This document shows positions 1-10,481 of a stretch of 64,000 bases of DNA, one piece after another. The DNA lies in assembly GCA_963971305.1 (NCBI GenBank), contig OZ020303.1, positions 65,348,867-65,412,866 of the forward strand, read 5' to 3'. A program made the translations under genes and the position numbers. Under the pieces are notes generated by a model. That model did not search any database and was not told the origin of the DNA. It saw only the letters and a list, made by a program, of their open reading frames with translations. How positions within the stretch are numbered: position 1 is the stretch's first letter; each line of letters starts with the position of its first letter. Source of the DNA: Arcuatula senhousia (lineage: Eukaryota > Mollusca > Bivalvia > Mytilida > Mytilidae).

Positions 1-64
1 GACAGCTAACAGCCTTTAATGTGACCAGTGTTCACTGCTCGCCGCCTTGCAGCTGACCCAAGAT
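1..64 (-). repeat. Fragment of a ~140-bp dispersed SINE-like repeat
   Basis: This partial copy at the window edge belongs to a short dispersed family. It is recognised by the inverted form of the 5' part of the consensus (cttgggtcaa...gcagtgacc...gttgaagactgctgg). Fuller copies lie near 2647, 12871, 21105, 43818, 44228 and 52558. The rest of this copy would lie outside the window. Confidence 0.5.
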
Positions 65-490
65 TTAAGGTATAATACATTAGATGCAATGCCAATCCCC
101 AAATTATCAGTGAAAGACCCATTTCTGGACATTCTGGACTATTACTGTGATGCATGTTTTTTCTATTGAACTTTAGGTGCAAACTTAAGTTGCATGTATT
201 TTAACAATATACATATTTTTTTTTCAGAATTGATGGTGGGTGTCGCCATGTTGTTGCTACTCTATTCGAGATATGTGACTTTTTGCATGACAGAAACAAG
301 GCAAGTGTAACAGAAGGACCATGTATCTGGGTAAGGAGAACAGTGACAACCAGATTCCTGGCTTAGGACATGCACATATAAAATGCGACGGGTTTGAACT
401 AGTTTTTAGGGTCAAATCGGTGAAAAATAAATTCAATAAGAACTGAGACATAAAGAATAAAATAAAATACGATACGTAGAGGAACTTTCT
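65..490. other. Intergenic, nothing recognised
   Basis: AT-rich sequence with short open frames that match no family I know. No splice-bounded exon or RNA gene was seen. Confidence 0.4.
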
Positions 491-494
491 TTAT

Positions 495-735
495 GGGCCG
501 ACCATTTGATTTTCAAGGGGGGGGGGGCTATGGTGAAATTTGAAATAAAAAGGCAGGATGGCAAAAATGCAGAAAAACAGGGCAGGACAGTGCTATGAAT
601 TAAAAAAAAAGCAGGATGGTAGTTTTGGCGCGAAAAAAAAAAATCCAGGCTCAGCTTTTTCCGAAAATAAAAAAGCAGAACGAAGGTAATATCCATAGAC
701 CCCCCCAATAAAATTCAAATGGTTGCTCCCTAAGA
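495..735. mobile_element. MITE-like element with G-run inverted ends, copy 1
   Basis: The left end reads gaccatttgattttcaag followed by a run of G. The right end carries a C-run followed by attcaaatggttgctccct, so the ends are inverted repeats. The interior holds repeated 'aaaaaggcaggatgg' type motifs. A second copy with the same ends and interior lies at 11617-11906. No coding capacity. Confidence 0.55.
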
Positions 736-1160
736 ACACTAGCTGTTACTAACAGACTAACAGAAAGGTGAGAAGCTTCATCGATTGATGTTAAAACAAA
801 TCATCAAATATACTCGATTTTAAAATCAACGCAATACTCAAACAGTTAATGATTTAGTGTTATTTACTACTTATTATTACTACCTATTATAAATAAATAT
901 GTAGCGATACTTCAATTAGGTCGTTTGTTTCCGTCGTTTCTATATTTACAAAAGCTCTTTGCAATGTACATACTTTCACTTTTCACTCGGGGGCTATATT
1001 CGGATTCTCAATCTTCGGATTTACATCAAGACAATATGGCCGCGACCAGTAGATTATGTGTTCTGCTTCGGATTTTATTTTAGTCAGTGTAGCATATCTT
1101 GCGTAGCTTTAGCGTAATGGATATTTTATTTTGGATTGCGAAAATTTACTTTTAAAGGAC

Positions 1161-1925
1161 AAAAATACTATTCGGACACCAAAAAAAAGTTAAATCTTGC
1201 AAAAAAGTTGTACACAGCATCTTCGTTTTTCATGCTTTTATGTGGCGGTGTTTTAAAGCAACTAGATCATGTAGCGTACATGGCGTAGTCACTTTATCAG
1301 GTTGTGCACATGTTTGAGTGTACTTTCTTATAAATTTTTGACTGCAAAATGTTAATTCTTTGAATAACGTTTATTATCACAGACAGAAATAATGCTTATG
1401 CAAACTAGGTCAATCAAAAATACTATTCGGACACCAAAAAAAAGTTAAATCTTGCAAAAAAGTTGTACACAGCATCTTCGTTTTTCATGCTTTTATGTGG
1501 CGGTGTTTTAAAGCAACTAGATCATGTAGCGTACATGGCGTAGTCACTTTATCAGGTTGTGCACATGTTTGAGTGTACTTTCTTATAAATTTTTGACTGC
1601 AAAATGTTAATTCTTTGAATAACGTTTATTATCACAGACAGAAATAATGCTTATGCAAACTAGGTCAATCAAAAATACTATTCGGACACCAAAAAAAAGT
1701 TAAATCTTGCAAAAAAGTTGTACACAGCATCTTCGTTTTTCATGCTTTTATGTGGCGGTGTTTTAAAGCAACTAGATCATGTAGCGTACATGGCGTAGTC
1801 ACTTTATCAGGTTGTGCACATGTTTGAGTGTACTTTCTTATGAATTTTTGACTGCAAAATGTTAATTATTTGAATAAAGTTTATTATCACAGACAGAAAT
1901 AATGCTTATGCAAACTAGGTCAATC
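1161..1925. repeat. Exact tandem array, 3 x 255 bp
   Basis: Three full copies start at 1161, 1416 and 1671, each beginning aaaaatactattcggacacc and ending ...caaactaggtcaatc. Copies 1 and 2 appear identical. Copy 3 carries a few substitutions in its second half (for example near 1842 and 1867-1879). The array contains exactly 3.0 units and its interior has no long ORF. The high identity implies recent amplification. Confidence 0.9.
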
Positions 1926-2181
1926 AGACACACACAATTCAAGCATTTTATTGATTTTTGGAAAATGACAAAATAGCCACATTGGGTCATTCGTCTGTCT
2001 TGATCTAGGTCATTTTAATATGTCTATTTCTCACAAAGCTATTGCGGGATCCGGAAAAATAAACTTATTTGTCACAAGTTTTTGGTTGTTCGAAAATGTT
2101 ATCATTGCTTGATAATTTTGTCGATTCACCACACAGAGACCAATGTCGCCACATCAGAAAATAATTTGAACTGTGCGGAAC

Positions 2182-2256
2182 CACAGGGGCTTGGAATATA
2201 GAGTAGGGGGCGTTTTTTTAAAGTCAATATAAATGACCAGAATCCAAGCCCCTGTG
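2182..2256. mobile_element. 75-bp palindromic element with 8-bp target duplication (hAT-like MITE), copy 1
   Basis: The left arm begins cacaggggcttgga and the right arm ends tccaagcccctgtg, so the termini are perfect inverted repeats. The 8 bases TGCGGAAC occur directly before (2174-2181) and directly after (2257-2264). An 8-bp duplication and a CAC/CAG-GGG type terminus fit the hAT superfamily. A related copy in the other orientation lies at 46283-46358. Confidence 0.7.
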
Positions 2257-2351
2257 TGCGGAACATGGTTTGCTTTAGTCTCTATCATAAAGGAGGGAGG
2301 GACAATCTTTGAATAGGTGACAATATAAAATATTTGAGCAATGGCGGATCC

Positions 2352-2370
2352 GGGGGGGGGGGGGGGGGTC
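2352..2370. repeat. Poly-G tract
   Basis: An uninterrupted run of about 16-17 G after 'ggatcc'. Its length is probably unreliable in any assembly. Confidence 0.8.
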
Positions 2371-2646
2371 CGAGGTTGGAATTTTCCTCCTTTCCGACAA
2401 AAATTTCGCAAGTAACGTGTAGGTTTTCTGCAAAATTTGTGGACCAACCCCTTTCAAAAATTTCTGGGTCTGGCCCTGTTTGAGTTATAATATAATTTAT
2501 TGCTATTAGACGTAAAAATTTTAAAGGCATACATGTACTTTGCAAATTTTCATAAAGAGATCTACAATTGGGTTTAAACTTATTTCATATAGTATTATAT
2601 ACTTCAAAATCATAGGCTGATCTGACAAATAATAACCATTAAAGTA

Positions 2647-2787
2647 GACGATAAATAGATGTGGAATAATTGTACGCCACACAACCAACATAAAGAAACG
2701 GGAATTTTAAAAATCACAATGGAAAACAGCCAACAGTCTTCAGCATGACCATAAGTCGCTGCTTGCCGTCTTGCATTGGCCCAAGAC
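2647..2787 (-). repeat. SINE-like dispersed repeat, minus-strand copy
   Basis: Read on the minus strand it matches the family consensus: 'cttgggccaatgcaag', then 'tgaagactgttggct', 'ccattgtgattttt', 'gtgtggcgtacaattattccacatct' and 'tttatcgtct'. It has no ORF. RNA polymerase III boxes were not clearly identified, so SINE status is inference. Confidence 0.6.
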
Positions 2788-2789
2788 TA

Positions 2790-3800
2790 AAAATATAAAA
2801 GAGGATGAGTCCAGTTTCAATTTTGGTCACACTTAGAAAAAAGTCAAAATAACAATGTTCGATTTTTTTTTTTACATCACCGCATGCTTAGAATGCAACT
2901 AAATGTTGAAAATAATAATATTATAAAACAAAATTTGTAAAAATTTCTAGGCGCAAAATATATGTTTGATTTTCTTCTTCGGTATTCCCAGAATCCCGTT
3001 GGTAACTTTTGTTTTCAGAATAATTTGAAGATTGAAACCTTTTTAAACTGTAACATTAAGCTGATTTAAAAGTATATATGAACAACAGACTGTGACATCT
3101 TTGATCCAATGTAGACTTTTGTAGAGCTCGATGAGCTGAAGGTTTAAACAAGCAACAGCTTTTCTCTATCTGCAATAGTTTCCTATTTCCTCCACTAACA
3201 TAACCAAACTTTGATGCAGTTATTTTAAACTAAATAGGAGATAGTACAATGCATGCTTATACGGGATCTAAAAACAAATAATGTTTAGGATAAACACTTA
3301 CATGACTAAGATTCATCAACATGTTTATCTTAAAATGGCTTAATTTTAGATCGATTTTATAGTATGTGTACAGCAAAGGCTACCTATAGAATTCAACAAT
3401 AAACCTTAGCAGGACCTAGAAATAATAAAGTCTTTTTTATGTTACTAAAGCAGACCTTTGCTTTTTGTGTCCATAGCGGCTTGCTAGGCAATATGCATTA
3501 GAGTCCACACTTGTATTAAAAAAAAAGATTTAAAAATTACAAAAATGTTCAACTGGTATCCTTTACTTAATAGTCAGTAGCCATCCCCGGAGGATTGTTT
3601 TTGAATTTGTTCCTTTATAAACAAAATTACCCTTGATACCCTTTTTGCAATAAAAAAAACTAACCCACCTTTTTAAAACATGTACTAAGTTGAGACCATT
3701 GCGATCTTCAATTATTTTGGAGCTTTAGTCTTCTTGGACATTTGAGATGGATCATATCCAAGTTGGTTCATATTGTGTTGACCTTTATCCACAATCTTTG
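2790..3800. other. Intergenic, AT-rich
   Basis: No exon, RNA gene or clear repeat boundary seen. The stretch near 3120-3180 (tttgtagagctcgatgagctgaa...) resembles the ~160-bp units inside the 20.1-22.7 kb element and is probably a decayed single unit. Confidence 0.35.
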
Positions 3801-3804
3801 AGAA

Positions 3805-4035
3805 TAAAGGTAATAACAAAATTACTGAACTTGGAGAATCAGTTTCAAATGTCCATAAGACAAGACAAAACAAGGAAGGCATACCGGAAAAATTGAAGAT
3901 CGCAATGGTCCTGACTTGGTACAGGCATTACAAAAGAAATGGTTGTTTAATCCAGGTTTTAAGGCGCGCCAAACCTCCCCGTTCCATTGCAATCTTTGGG
4001 TCAAGTAGTTACACAAAACACATCAAGTTTGTAAA
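3805..4035. repeat. Dispersed ~220-bp repeat, copy 1
   Basis: Contains 'aaatgtccataagac', 'ggttttaaggcgcgccaaac' and 'gatctttgggtc'-type motifs that recur in order at 7532-7733. It directly precedes the Penelope-like remnant at 4092-4780 and may be part of that element's flank. Confidence 0.55.
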
Positions 4036-4091
4036 GACACATTAGTGATGCTAAGGTGATCACCTTAGTACATCAACCAGCCAAACACTAA

Positions 4092-4780
4092 TCAGAACAA
4101 GAACTTACCATTTCGTCTAACATGATATTGATTTTTTCTACCAGTGGCTGATAACGAAGAAAAAAATATTTTTAGAGATCGAATCAGACGTATTTTCTTA
4201 ATACCTTGGTCTAATAGTCGGTTACGGAGAAAGCGGAGTCGGATAAAAAAATCTGAAAAAATGTGTACAAGCCCTGGCATATCGAATTTGTTGTGAAAAA
4301 TAGACACCGTATGCAGGTGACGTTGGTATGTTACTTTCCAGGTAAGGAAAATTAATAATTTTAAAATTTAAATCGTCTCTTTTATTGATAATTTGTTTCC
4401 TGATGACCGCCCGGGTCAAATTCGAGATGTAGATCCAAGAACGATGCAAAGCCATTGAAATCGGTGGTTTTCTTTAATCCCTAGCTCTGGAGGTATATTA
4501 AAGGAATCCATCTACCAAACGAAGAGTTGTTGACAGAGAGGACGCCATCAATATATATGAAAGTAAGATTAACGGACCTTGCCTCTTTCATCTTCGAGGC
4601 GAGGCGAGTAATGGAGCACAGTTTGTGCCCATTGGAATGCCGATTTGTTGTTGAATAATCTCTCCTCCAAATGTGACAAATATGGGGCTCCTCATGGGGG
4701 GTACCAGGAATCAAGTAATCAACATTTTTTTGCCAAAAGTAATCAAATAATCTTATTCTATTTAGAAATGTAATCAAAAA
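4092..4780 (-). pseudogene. Penelope-like element reverse transcriptase remnant, copy a
   Basis: Minus-strand frames give, in order, an RT core motif QQQIGIPMGTNCAPLLA (around 4600-4660), then FIYIDGVLSVNN (the YIDD box reads YIDG), then KRDDLNFKIINFPYLESNIP and AYGVYFSQQIRYARAC near 4222-4400. These motifs and their order are diagnostic of Penelope-like RT. The motifs lie in different frames, with a deletion after the GIPMGT box, so the copy is dead. No GIY-YIG endonuclease was recognised. Confidence 0.75.
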
Positions 4781-5500
4781 CTTTTCCCAATGGGAATCAA
4801 GTAATCAAAAAGTAAATGTAAAGTAATCAAATAATCATTAAATATTTGCTCTTGTAATCAAGTAATCACCTTTGAAATAGCCTGGGAATCCCCATGAGAA
4901 GGCAAAAATATGTTGTCAATAAGAAAATCAATTTTATGGAGACTGGGATAATTTAAGCTTTGTTATTGGTTGCATTCTCTCCTGTATATCTTTCATGTTC
5001 GTGTGAATGGGGCGACACATATCATCCTATATATAGAGTCTTGGATTATATTTATGCTTTATGCACTTGACCTTAATTTCATCTAGCCTTGAGGCAGTGG
5101 ATTGAGAGGCGTTAACACATGACAGCATCGAACCCAAGATAACACTACAGTGACAGATATTAATGACTCTCCTTTATTGTTTTATAGACATTTAAGTGCA
5201 TTCTACAATAAGTATTGAAAAAATGGGGAAAAAAAATGAATAATGCTGCAATTATATACTAAGTATAGACTCGTATTGATTGTACAAATACTATTATAGG
5301 TTTACAAAAAGATCTTTAAAACAATTAAACATTGGTCGAATATCTTAATGCACGTAGGAATTAAAAAACATTTGTTCCTATGGTAATGGGCCAGTCAGCT
5401 TTCATTAAACAAATGAACAAAGTTGATATCAATTAAAACATTAAAAGGGTAATGTAAATACGCAAATAACGTTATTAAGAGACTTAAACTGCAGAAATTT
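4781..5500. other. Upstream region of the first channel gene
   Basis: AT-rich. Near 4730-4870 there are repeated 'aagtaatcaa' motifs (simple degenerate repeat). No TATA box or initiator can be assigned with confidence. Confidence 0.3.
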
Positions 5501-5524
5501 TCATCATATTGATAAAACTCAACC

Positions 5525-6817
5525 ATGGTGTGGTGGTTTTCCATCTGTTTCTTGATTTTTGAGTTTGCAAACGGCGAATATGATTCAAATCATGCGCTTA
5601 ACAAACATCTGCTGGCCGAATATTCAAGAAGTTTGAACCCACGTTTTAATCAGTACGAAATGATTCCGGTGACGGTAAACATGTACCTCAATTCTGTCAT
5701 TGATTTTAGCTTAGTTTCTGGAATAATGACGTTTAGTGCCGTTTTTCCTCTACAATGGAAGGACGAAATCATTCAAACAAGATGGCAGACTTCCGGATTT
5801 GAAAATGTTTCTAGGACAATCATCAATGCTCATGATGTTTGGCTTCCAAATCTTTATGTAAAGAATACAGCAAGTGTTGCCTCTATTTACCAATTTTCAA
5901 ACGATCTAGAAAGTAAACAGAGTTTGGTTGTGTTCTATCAAAATGGCAGCGCCGCATATCATGGCATTGCTGTCCTGAAAACAACCTGCGAGACGAATGT
6001 TTTGTATTATCCGTTAGACGAACACCAATGTGGAATATCTTTGGTTTCACCTCTTCATTTTTACACGAAGTTGGAGACAAATGTGGCTGACGTCATCGTT
6101 CCGGATATGATGTATTCTAATCCCGAATGGAATATTAGGTCAGAGGTAACATTGGCAAATATATCAAGTCTTCAGCTTTCGTCAATCAACTTTCAATTAG
6201 TCCTCACCCGTAAACCAGTTTTTATACTGGTGAACGTGCTGTTTCCAATCATGACATTAACTGTGGTTAATAGACTTGCATTCCACATACCCATTGAATC
6301 TGGAGAACGGCTGTCGTTCGGAACAAGCTTGCTGTTGATGCTTATAGTATTTCTTACAACTGTTTTGGATCTGCTACCGCCAACTGACAACAGACTGTCG
6401 TTATTTAACATTTTAGTATGTTTCCAGCTTATCTACAGCTGCTTCACTGTTTATGGAATTGTCACTGTAATGTATTTTTACAATTGTCAAATCACACGAA
6501 TGGTCACCCCAAAATGGCGATCCTTTGCCAACTATGTTTTAAAAAGGGATGGTCAAGTTTTTCCAATGATCAAAACCGACGAATCTCACAACAAAAACGA
6601 AAATACGATAAAATTCACGGAGGTGAATAACGATAGTCGACTTGATACCGAAAACGAAGAACCAACCGCGAAAAACGTAACAGAACCGGAAATGACTTGG
6701 CGTGATGTAGCTCTAGCATGTGACAAACTGATGAGAACCGCGGCCGTTGTGTCAATAATTATTGATACTTTTTTATTCGTAGGTATTTCCATCGTCATAC
6801 TTGCAAGCTCGTTGTGA
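5525..6817 (+). CDS. Intronless Cys-loop ligand-gated ion channel subunit (nAChR-like), paralogue 1
   Basis: A 430-residue pentameric channel subunit of the plasma membrane. Residues 1-17 look like a signal peptide. The extracellular domain carries DVWLPNLYVKNTA (about 104-116) and a Cys-loop with 13 residues between C155 and C169. TM1 is about 231-252, TM2 261-283, TM3 291-317 and TM4 406-428, preceded by an amphipathic TWRDVALACD helix. TM2 starts SGERLSFGTSLLL: Glu at -1', Leu at 9' and Asp at 20', with no Pro-Ala insertion, which by family knowledge predicts a cation channel. It lacks the vicinal cysteines of nAChR alpha subunits and the loop B tryptophan after the Cys-loop, so acetylcholine is not an obvious ligand. 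The first ATG follows 'caacc'. Single exon. A paralogue lies 2.2 kb downstream on the same strand. Confidence 0.92.
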   Translation: MVWWFSICFLIFEFANGEYDSNHALNKHLLAEYSRSLNPRFNQYEMIPVTVNMYLNSVIDFSLVSGIMTFSAVFPLQWKDEIIQTRWQTSGFENVSRTIINAHDVWLPNLYVKNTASVASIYQFSNDLESKQSLVVFYQNGSAAYHGIAVLKTTCETNVLYYPLDEHQCGISLVSPLHFYTKLETNVADVIVPDMMYSNPEWNIRSEVTLANISSLQLSSINFQLVLTRKPVFILVNVLFPIMTLTVVNRLAFHIPIESGERLSFGTSLLLMLIVFLTTVLDLLPPTDNRLSLFNILVCFQLIYSCFTVYGIVTVMYFYNCQITRMVTPKWRSFANYVLKRDGQVFPMIKTDESHNKNENTIKFTEVNNDSRLDTENEEPTAKNVTEPEMTWRDVALACDKLMRTAAVVSIIIDTFLFVGISIVILASSL

Positions 6818-7349
6818 CATTTTTCAGTTTTTGGAATACGAAAAAAACATTCAATTTTAAGATCATGATGACATGTAATACTAGTATTGAACTGTTTAGA
6901 ATAACGAACAAAATGGACAATACGTAAAAATTATGTACTTTTTAAAAACTATTATAAATGATTGATTAAAATGTTATTCAATATTGAAGATAAATGTTAT
7001 TTTTAACACGTAAAAGACAACTACAGTTTTCCTAAACTCTTTCATGGAGATGTTATATACATGCATTGCATTTTATACATTCCAATGTTCTGCTTTATAA
7101 CAAAAAAACTTTATTTTGTTGTGACGCCATTCAAATAATAAAAATTGTTTCTGAGAAAGTCTTTTTACCACAAGAACAAACAACCATCCAAGACCCCCTT
7201 TCAAGTTAAATTGTATGTCTCTTATTTAACATTTTTAAAAGGAAAGGACAAGGTACAATAAGGGACATTTTGTTCCCCCTGTTTTTAGAAAAAAATAAAT
7301 CCAAAGTTAATATCTTAAGTTTCAAGTTAGATGGTCCATAACATACTCT
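6818..7349. other. 3' flank of channel gene 1
   Basis: AT-rich. Candidate polyadenylation motifs ('aataataaaa') lie near 7133. Nothing else recognised. Confidence 0.35.
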
Positions 7350-8278
7350 TGATTTTAACGAGAAAATCAAAGTCAAGGTTAAAAAAATGGGGATGCAACT
7401 ATTCTAAGCTATTATTAGGGCATATGCATACCAAGTGTCATCAACCTAGGACCAATAATACTTGAGATATGGAGGTGCTAGCAAAACCTTAACATTGCTA
7501 GTACATGTATATGTATTGAAAATTGTCAAATAAAGGTGATAACAAAATTACCATCTTGGAGAATCAATCTCAATCTCAAATGTCCATAAGACGAGACAAA
7601 ACAAGGACGACATACCGGTACAGCATTTCAAAAGAAATGGTGGGTTAAACCAGGTTTTAAGGTGCGCCAAACCTCCCTCTTCCATTGCGATCTTTGGGTC
7701 CGGTAGTTACACAAAACACAACAGGTTTGTGATCTCAAGCGGACGACTCAAGCGGACAATCAAGGCCAAGGTCAAAAGATGGGGATGCAACTGTGCTAAC
7801 TACTACTGGGGCATATGCATACCAAGTTTCATTAACCTAGAACTTAAAGTTCTTGAGATATGGAGGTGCTCGCAAAACTTTTCCATTGCTATTATATGTA
7901 TTGAAAATTGCCAAAGTCACTCAACCGGAAAATCAAGATCAAGGTCGAAAGATGGGAGCTACTACTTGGGCATATGCATACCAAGGTTCATCAATATAGG
8001 ACCTATAGTTCTTGAGATATGGAGGTGCTCACAAATTTTTCCATTGCTATTATATGCATGGAAATTTGTCAAAGTCACTTAGCCGGAAAATCAAGGTCAA
8101 TGTCAAAAGATGGGGATGCATCTGTGCTAAGCTACTTGGGCATATGCATACCAAGTTTCATCAACCTAGGACCTATAGTTCTTGAGATATGGAGGGGCTC
8201 ATAAAACTTTTCCAAAAAGTTAACGCCGCCGCCGGTAAAGTAACACCTATGTCCCGCTCTGCTTTGCAGGCGAGACAA
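7350..8278. mobile_element. Minisatellite-bearing non-autonomous element (family C), copy 1
   Basis: Four to five degenerate units of about 170-180 bp contain 'ggcatatgcataccaag', 'catcaacctaggacc', 'cttgagatatggaggtgct' and 'ccattgctattatatg'. The right end reads cgccgccgccgg, then 'acctatgtcccgctctgctttgcaggcgagacaaaaa', which can form a hairpin. The same right end occurs at 58388-58430. The array is interrupted at 7532-7733 by another repeat. The left boundary is uncertain. Confidence 0.6.
7532..7733. repeat. Dispersed ~200-bp repeat, copy 2, inside the family C array
   Basis: Matches 3805-4035 in order ('aaaggtgataacaaaattac', 'gtccataagacgagac', 'ccaggttttaaggtgcgcc', 'cgatctttgggtc'). 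It splits a minisatellite unit after 'gaaaattgtcaaa', so it looks like a later insertion. Confidence 0.6.
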
Positions 8279-8279
8279 A

Positions 8280-9041
8280 AATCGAAGTAACATAACAAAT
8301 TCAAAAACGATAACTATGGTAAGCAGTCGCTGGCATCCTAAGATTTAAATTGTTACCCAGATAGAGGACATTTTGAGCCATTTTGACGGAAATCATTCAT
8401 ATTCATAATCTTTTGCCATGATACCTTAAATAAATAACATATAAGATGCTTAAAAAGTAACTTGAACGGTTGTGAGTGTTTTTCAAGGTTTATTTTAGGT
8501 TGAATATTCACAATGGTTTGTGTGTAACTTTATTTGGTGTCTAGATTCTGTTTAATTTCAGGAAATTCGTTGTTGTCCGTGGGCTTTGTGCTGGTTTTGA
8601 TTTGCCTGTATTTCTCTGCTTCTTGTGTTAAGTATCAAAGAAAATTAGACTAAATTGCCATTCTTCAGCCGAACATCCTGATAGCCTACAGGTTAAATCA
8701 ATGTACATGGATTTTGGTACCTTTGAGAGCTGAGTTTCTGATTTTAGTACAGTTATATCGTCCCCAATTAATTTTGAAATGGTTTGAATTGATGAACTTT
8801 ACAGATTGCAGCTTTACTTACGGATTACATGGTCATTATTGACTGGTCATTTTATCAATTATTAAATATCTAGAATTATAAAATGAATGGGCGACAAATA
8901 AATTTAATCGCCGAGTTATTTCAAATCTACGTTCAGAACAAATTAAAACCAAACGTTTTACCAGAAAGACTAGAAACAATCCATGGTAAAGTTGAATGTA
9001 AATAGTTTACTTCTTACGGAACATTTTCATTGGTATCCAAT
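8280..9041. other. Intergenic between the two channel genes
   Basis: AT-rich, no exon or repeat recognised. The segment just before the ATG at 9042 would contain the 5' UTR and promoter, but no core promoter motif stands out. Confidence 0.3.
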
Positions 9042-10298
9042 ATGGTTAATATTGGTTTTTATCTGTTTTCAAATTGTTTGTTGTTTTCTGGAATCGTTAT
9101 GGCGAATTACGACGATCTGTACGCATTAAACCGCCATCTTTTGACAAACTATTCCAAAATTCTGAATCCACGGATAAATGATAGCGAACTTGTTTATGTT
9201 AGTGTAAACATGTTTTTGAGCGCTGTGATCGACTTTAGTCCGGTTACTGGAATTATGACCTTCAGTGCTGCCTTTCATATACAATGGAAGGATGAGATCA
9301 TTGAAGCAAGATGGAAAACTCCCCAGTTTTGTGACATATCAAGAACAAGGCTAAGTGTTAACGATGTTTGGTTGCCGAATCTTTATTTGCAAAACACAGC
9401 ACGCGAAGCCTCGTTATATACATCATCAAGCGGTTTGGAAGAACAGTCGATTTTTGTTGCCTATGATAGGAACGGAAGTGCTTCTTTTACGTGTTTAGTA
9501 GTTTTATCAACTACATGTGAAACCAACGTCATGCGATACCCATTGGATGAACATACTTGCAGGGTGGCGATAGTGACATCAATGGGATTTCACAACGTGT
9601 TCTTGCACACCTCAACAGCGGACGCGATAACTGAATTGACATACCAAAGCTCTGAATGGGATATGCACTCCGTCGTCACGGCAATAAATAATACGAATGA
9701 TAAACTCCAGTTTTCTTATACAAAAGTAACATTTGAAATAAAACTGACCCGAAAACCATTATTTGTTATAGTAAACTTGTTAGTTCCTATTATGGTAATA
9801 ACAATTGTAAATGGGATGTCATTTTATGTACCCATCGAGTCGGGTGAGAGATTGTCATTCGGAACAAGTCTGCTATTGGTATTTATCGTGTTCCTGACTA
9901 CCGTAGTGGATCTTTTGCCTCCAACCGAGAACACTCTCTCTGTCTTTAACATTTTCATTTGCATAGAGCTTATCTATAGCTGTTTGGTATTGTTTGGAAT
10001 CGTTATGACAATGAGTCTATATCACCATAATACTGAAAGGAAAGTTCCACGAACGTTATCATGGTTGTTTATTTTGTTGACATGTAAACAAGAAAAGGTT
10101 TCTCCAGACGGTAACTATAAGGAACAACCTTCAAGTGAAATCATTCAAGAAGCTGCGCCAAAACAACCAGAAGTTACTTGGCGGGAACTTGCACTGTTCG
10201 TTGATGAAATCTGCAGAAAAACAACAACAGCATACTCTATTATTTTGGTTGTACTATTTTCTGTGTTTTGTATTTGGGTTGAAATAAACGTGTTATAA
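9042..10298 (+). CDS. Intronless Cys-loop ligand-gated ion channel subunit (nAChR-like), paralogue 2
   Basis: About 418 residues from the first ATG, with a hydrophobic N-terminus. Same architecture as the gene at 5525: DVWLPNLYLQNTA, a Cys-loop CETNVMRYPLDEHTC, four membrane segments, TM2 ESGERLSFGTSLLLVFIVFL, and a TWRELALFVDEI helix before TM4. TM2 again has Glu at -1' and Asp at 20', predicting cation permeation. The loop C vicinal cysteines are missing. By eye about half the residues match paralogue 1, and the Cys-loop to TM3 region is closest, so the pair is a tandem duplication that has diverged. Both are single exon, which may reflect an ancestral retrocopy. The reading frame is open upstream to a TTG at 9030, but the ATG at 9042 is the plausible start. 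It is convergent with the B-box gene. Confidence 0.92.
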   Translation: MVNIGFYLFSNCLLFSGIVMANYDDLYALNRHLLTNYSKILNPRINDSELVYVSVNMFLSAVIDFSPVTGIMTFSAAFHIQWKDEIIEARWKTPQFCDISRTRLSVNDVWLPNLYLQNTAREASLYTSSSGLEEQSIFVAYDRNGSASFTCLVVLSTTCETNVMRYPLDEHTCRVAIVTSMGFHNVFLHTSTADAITELTYQSSEWDMHSVVTAINNTNDKLQFSYTKVTFEIKLTRKPLFVIVNLLVPIMVITIVNGMSFYVPIESGERLSFGTSLLLVFIVFLTTVVDLLPPTENTLSVFNIFICIELIYSCLVLFGIVMTMSLYHHNTERKVPRTLSWLFILLTCKQEKVSPDGNYKEQPSSEIIQEAAPKQPEVTWRELALFVDEICRKTTTAYSIILVVLFSVFCIWVEINVL

Positions 10299-10481
10299 AA
10301 AAGTGAAACCGATTTGACTAAAATGGCAACACCATACACTTATAATTTTTGTTACATTATTTTTATTTTGTATTCGGCTTAACATAATTGGGTTTTAAAA
10401 ACAAGATACAATGGTTTGACTAAAATTAGAACACTTTTCAACAATGACATACTAGCTTCCATCAATGTTAAGAGTATGTTG
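10299..10481. other. Short convergent intergenic gap
   Basis: About 180 bp separate the stop of channel gene 2 (+) from the stop of the B-box gene (-). Their transcripts probably overlap in the 3' UTRs. No clear terminator-like feature. Confidence 0.4.
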
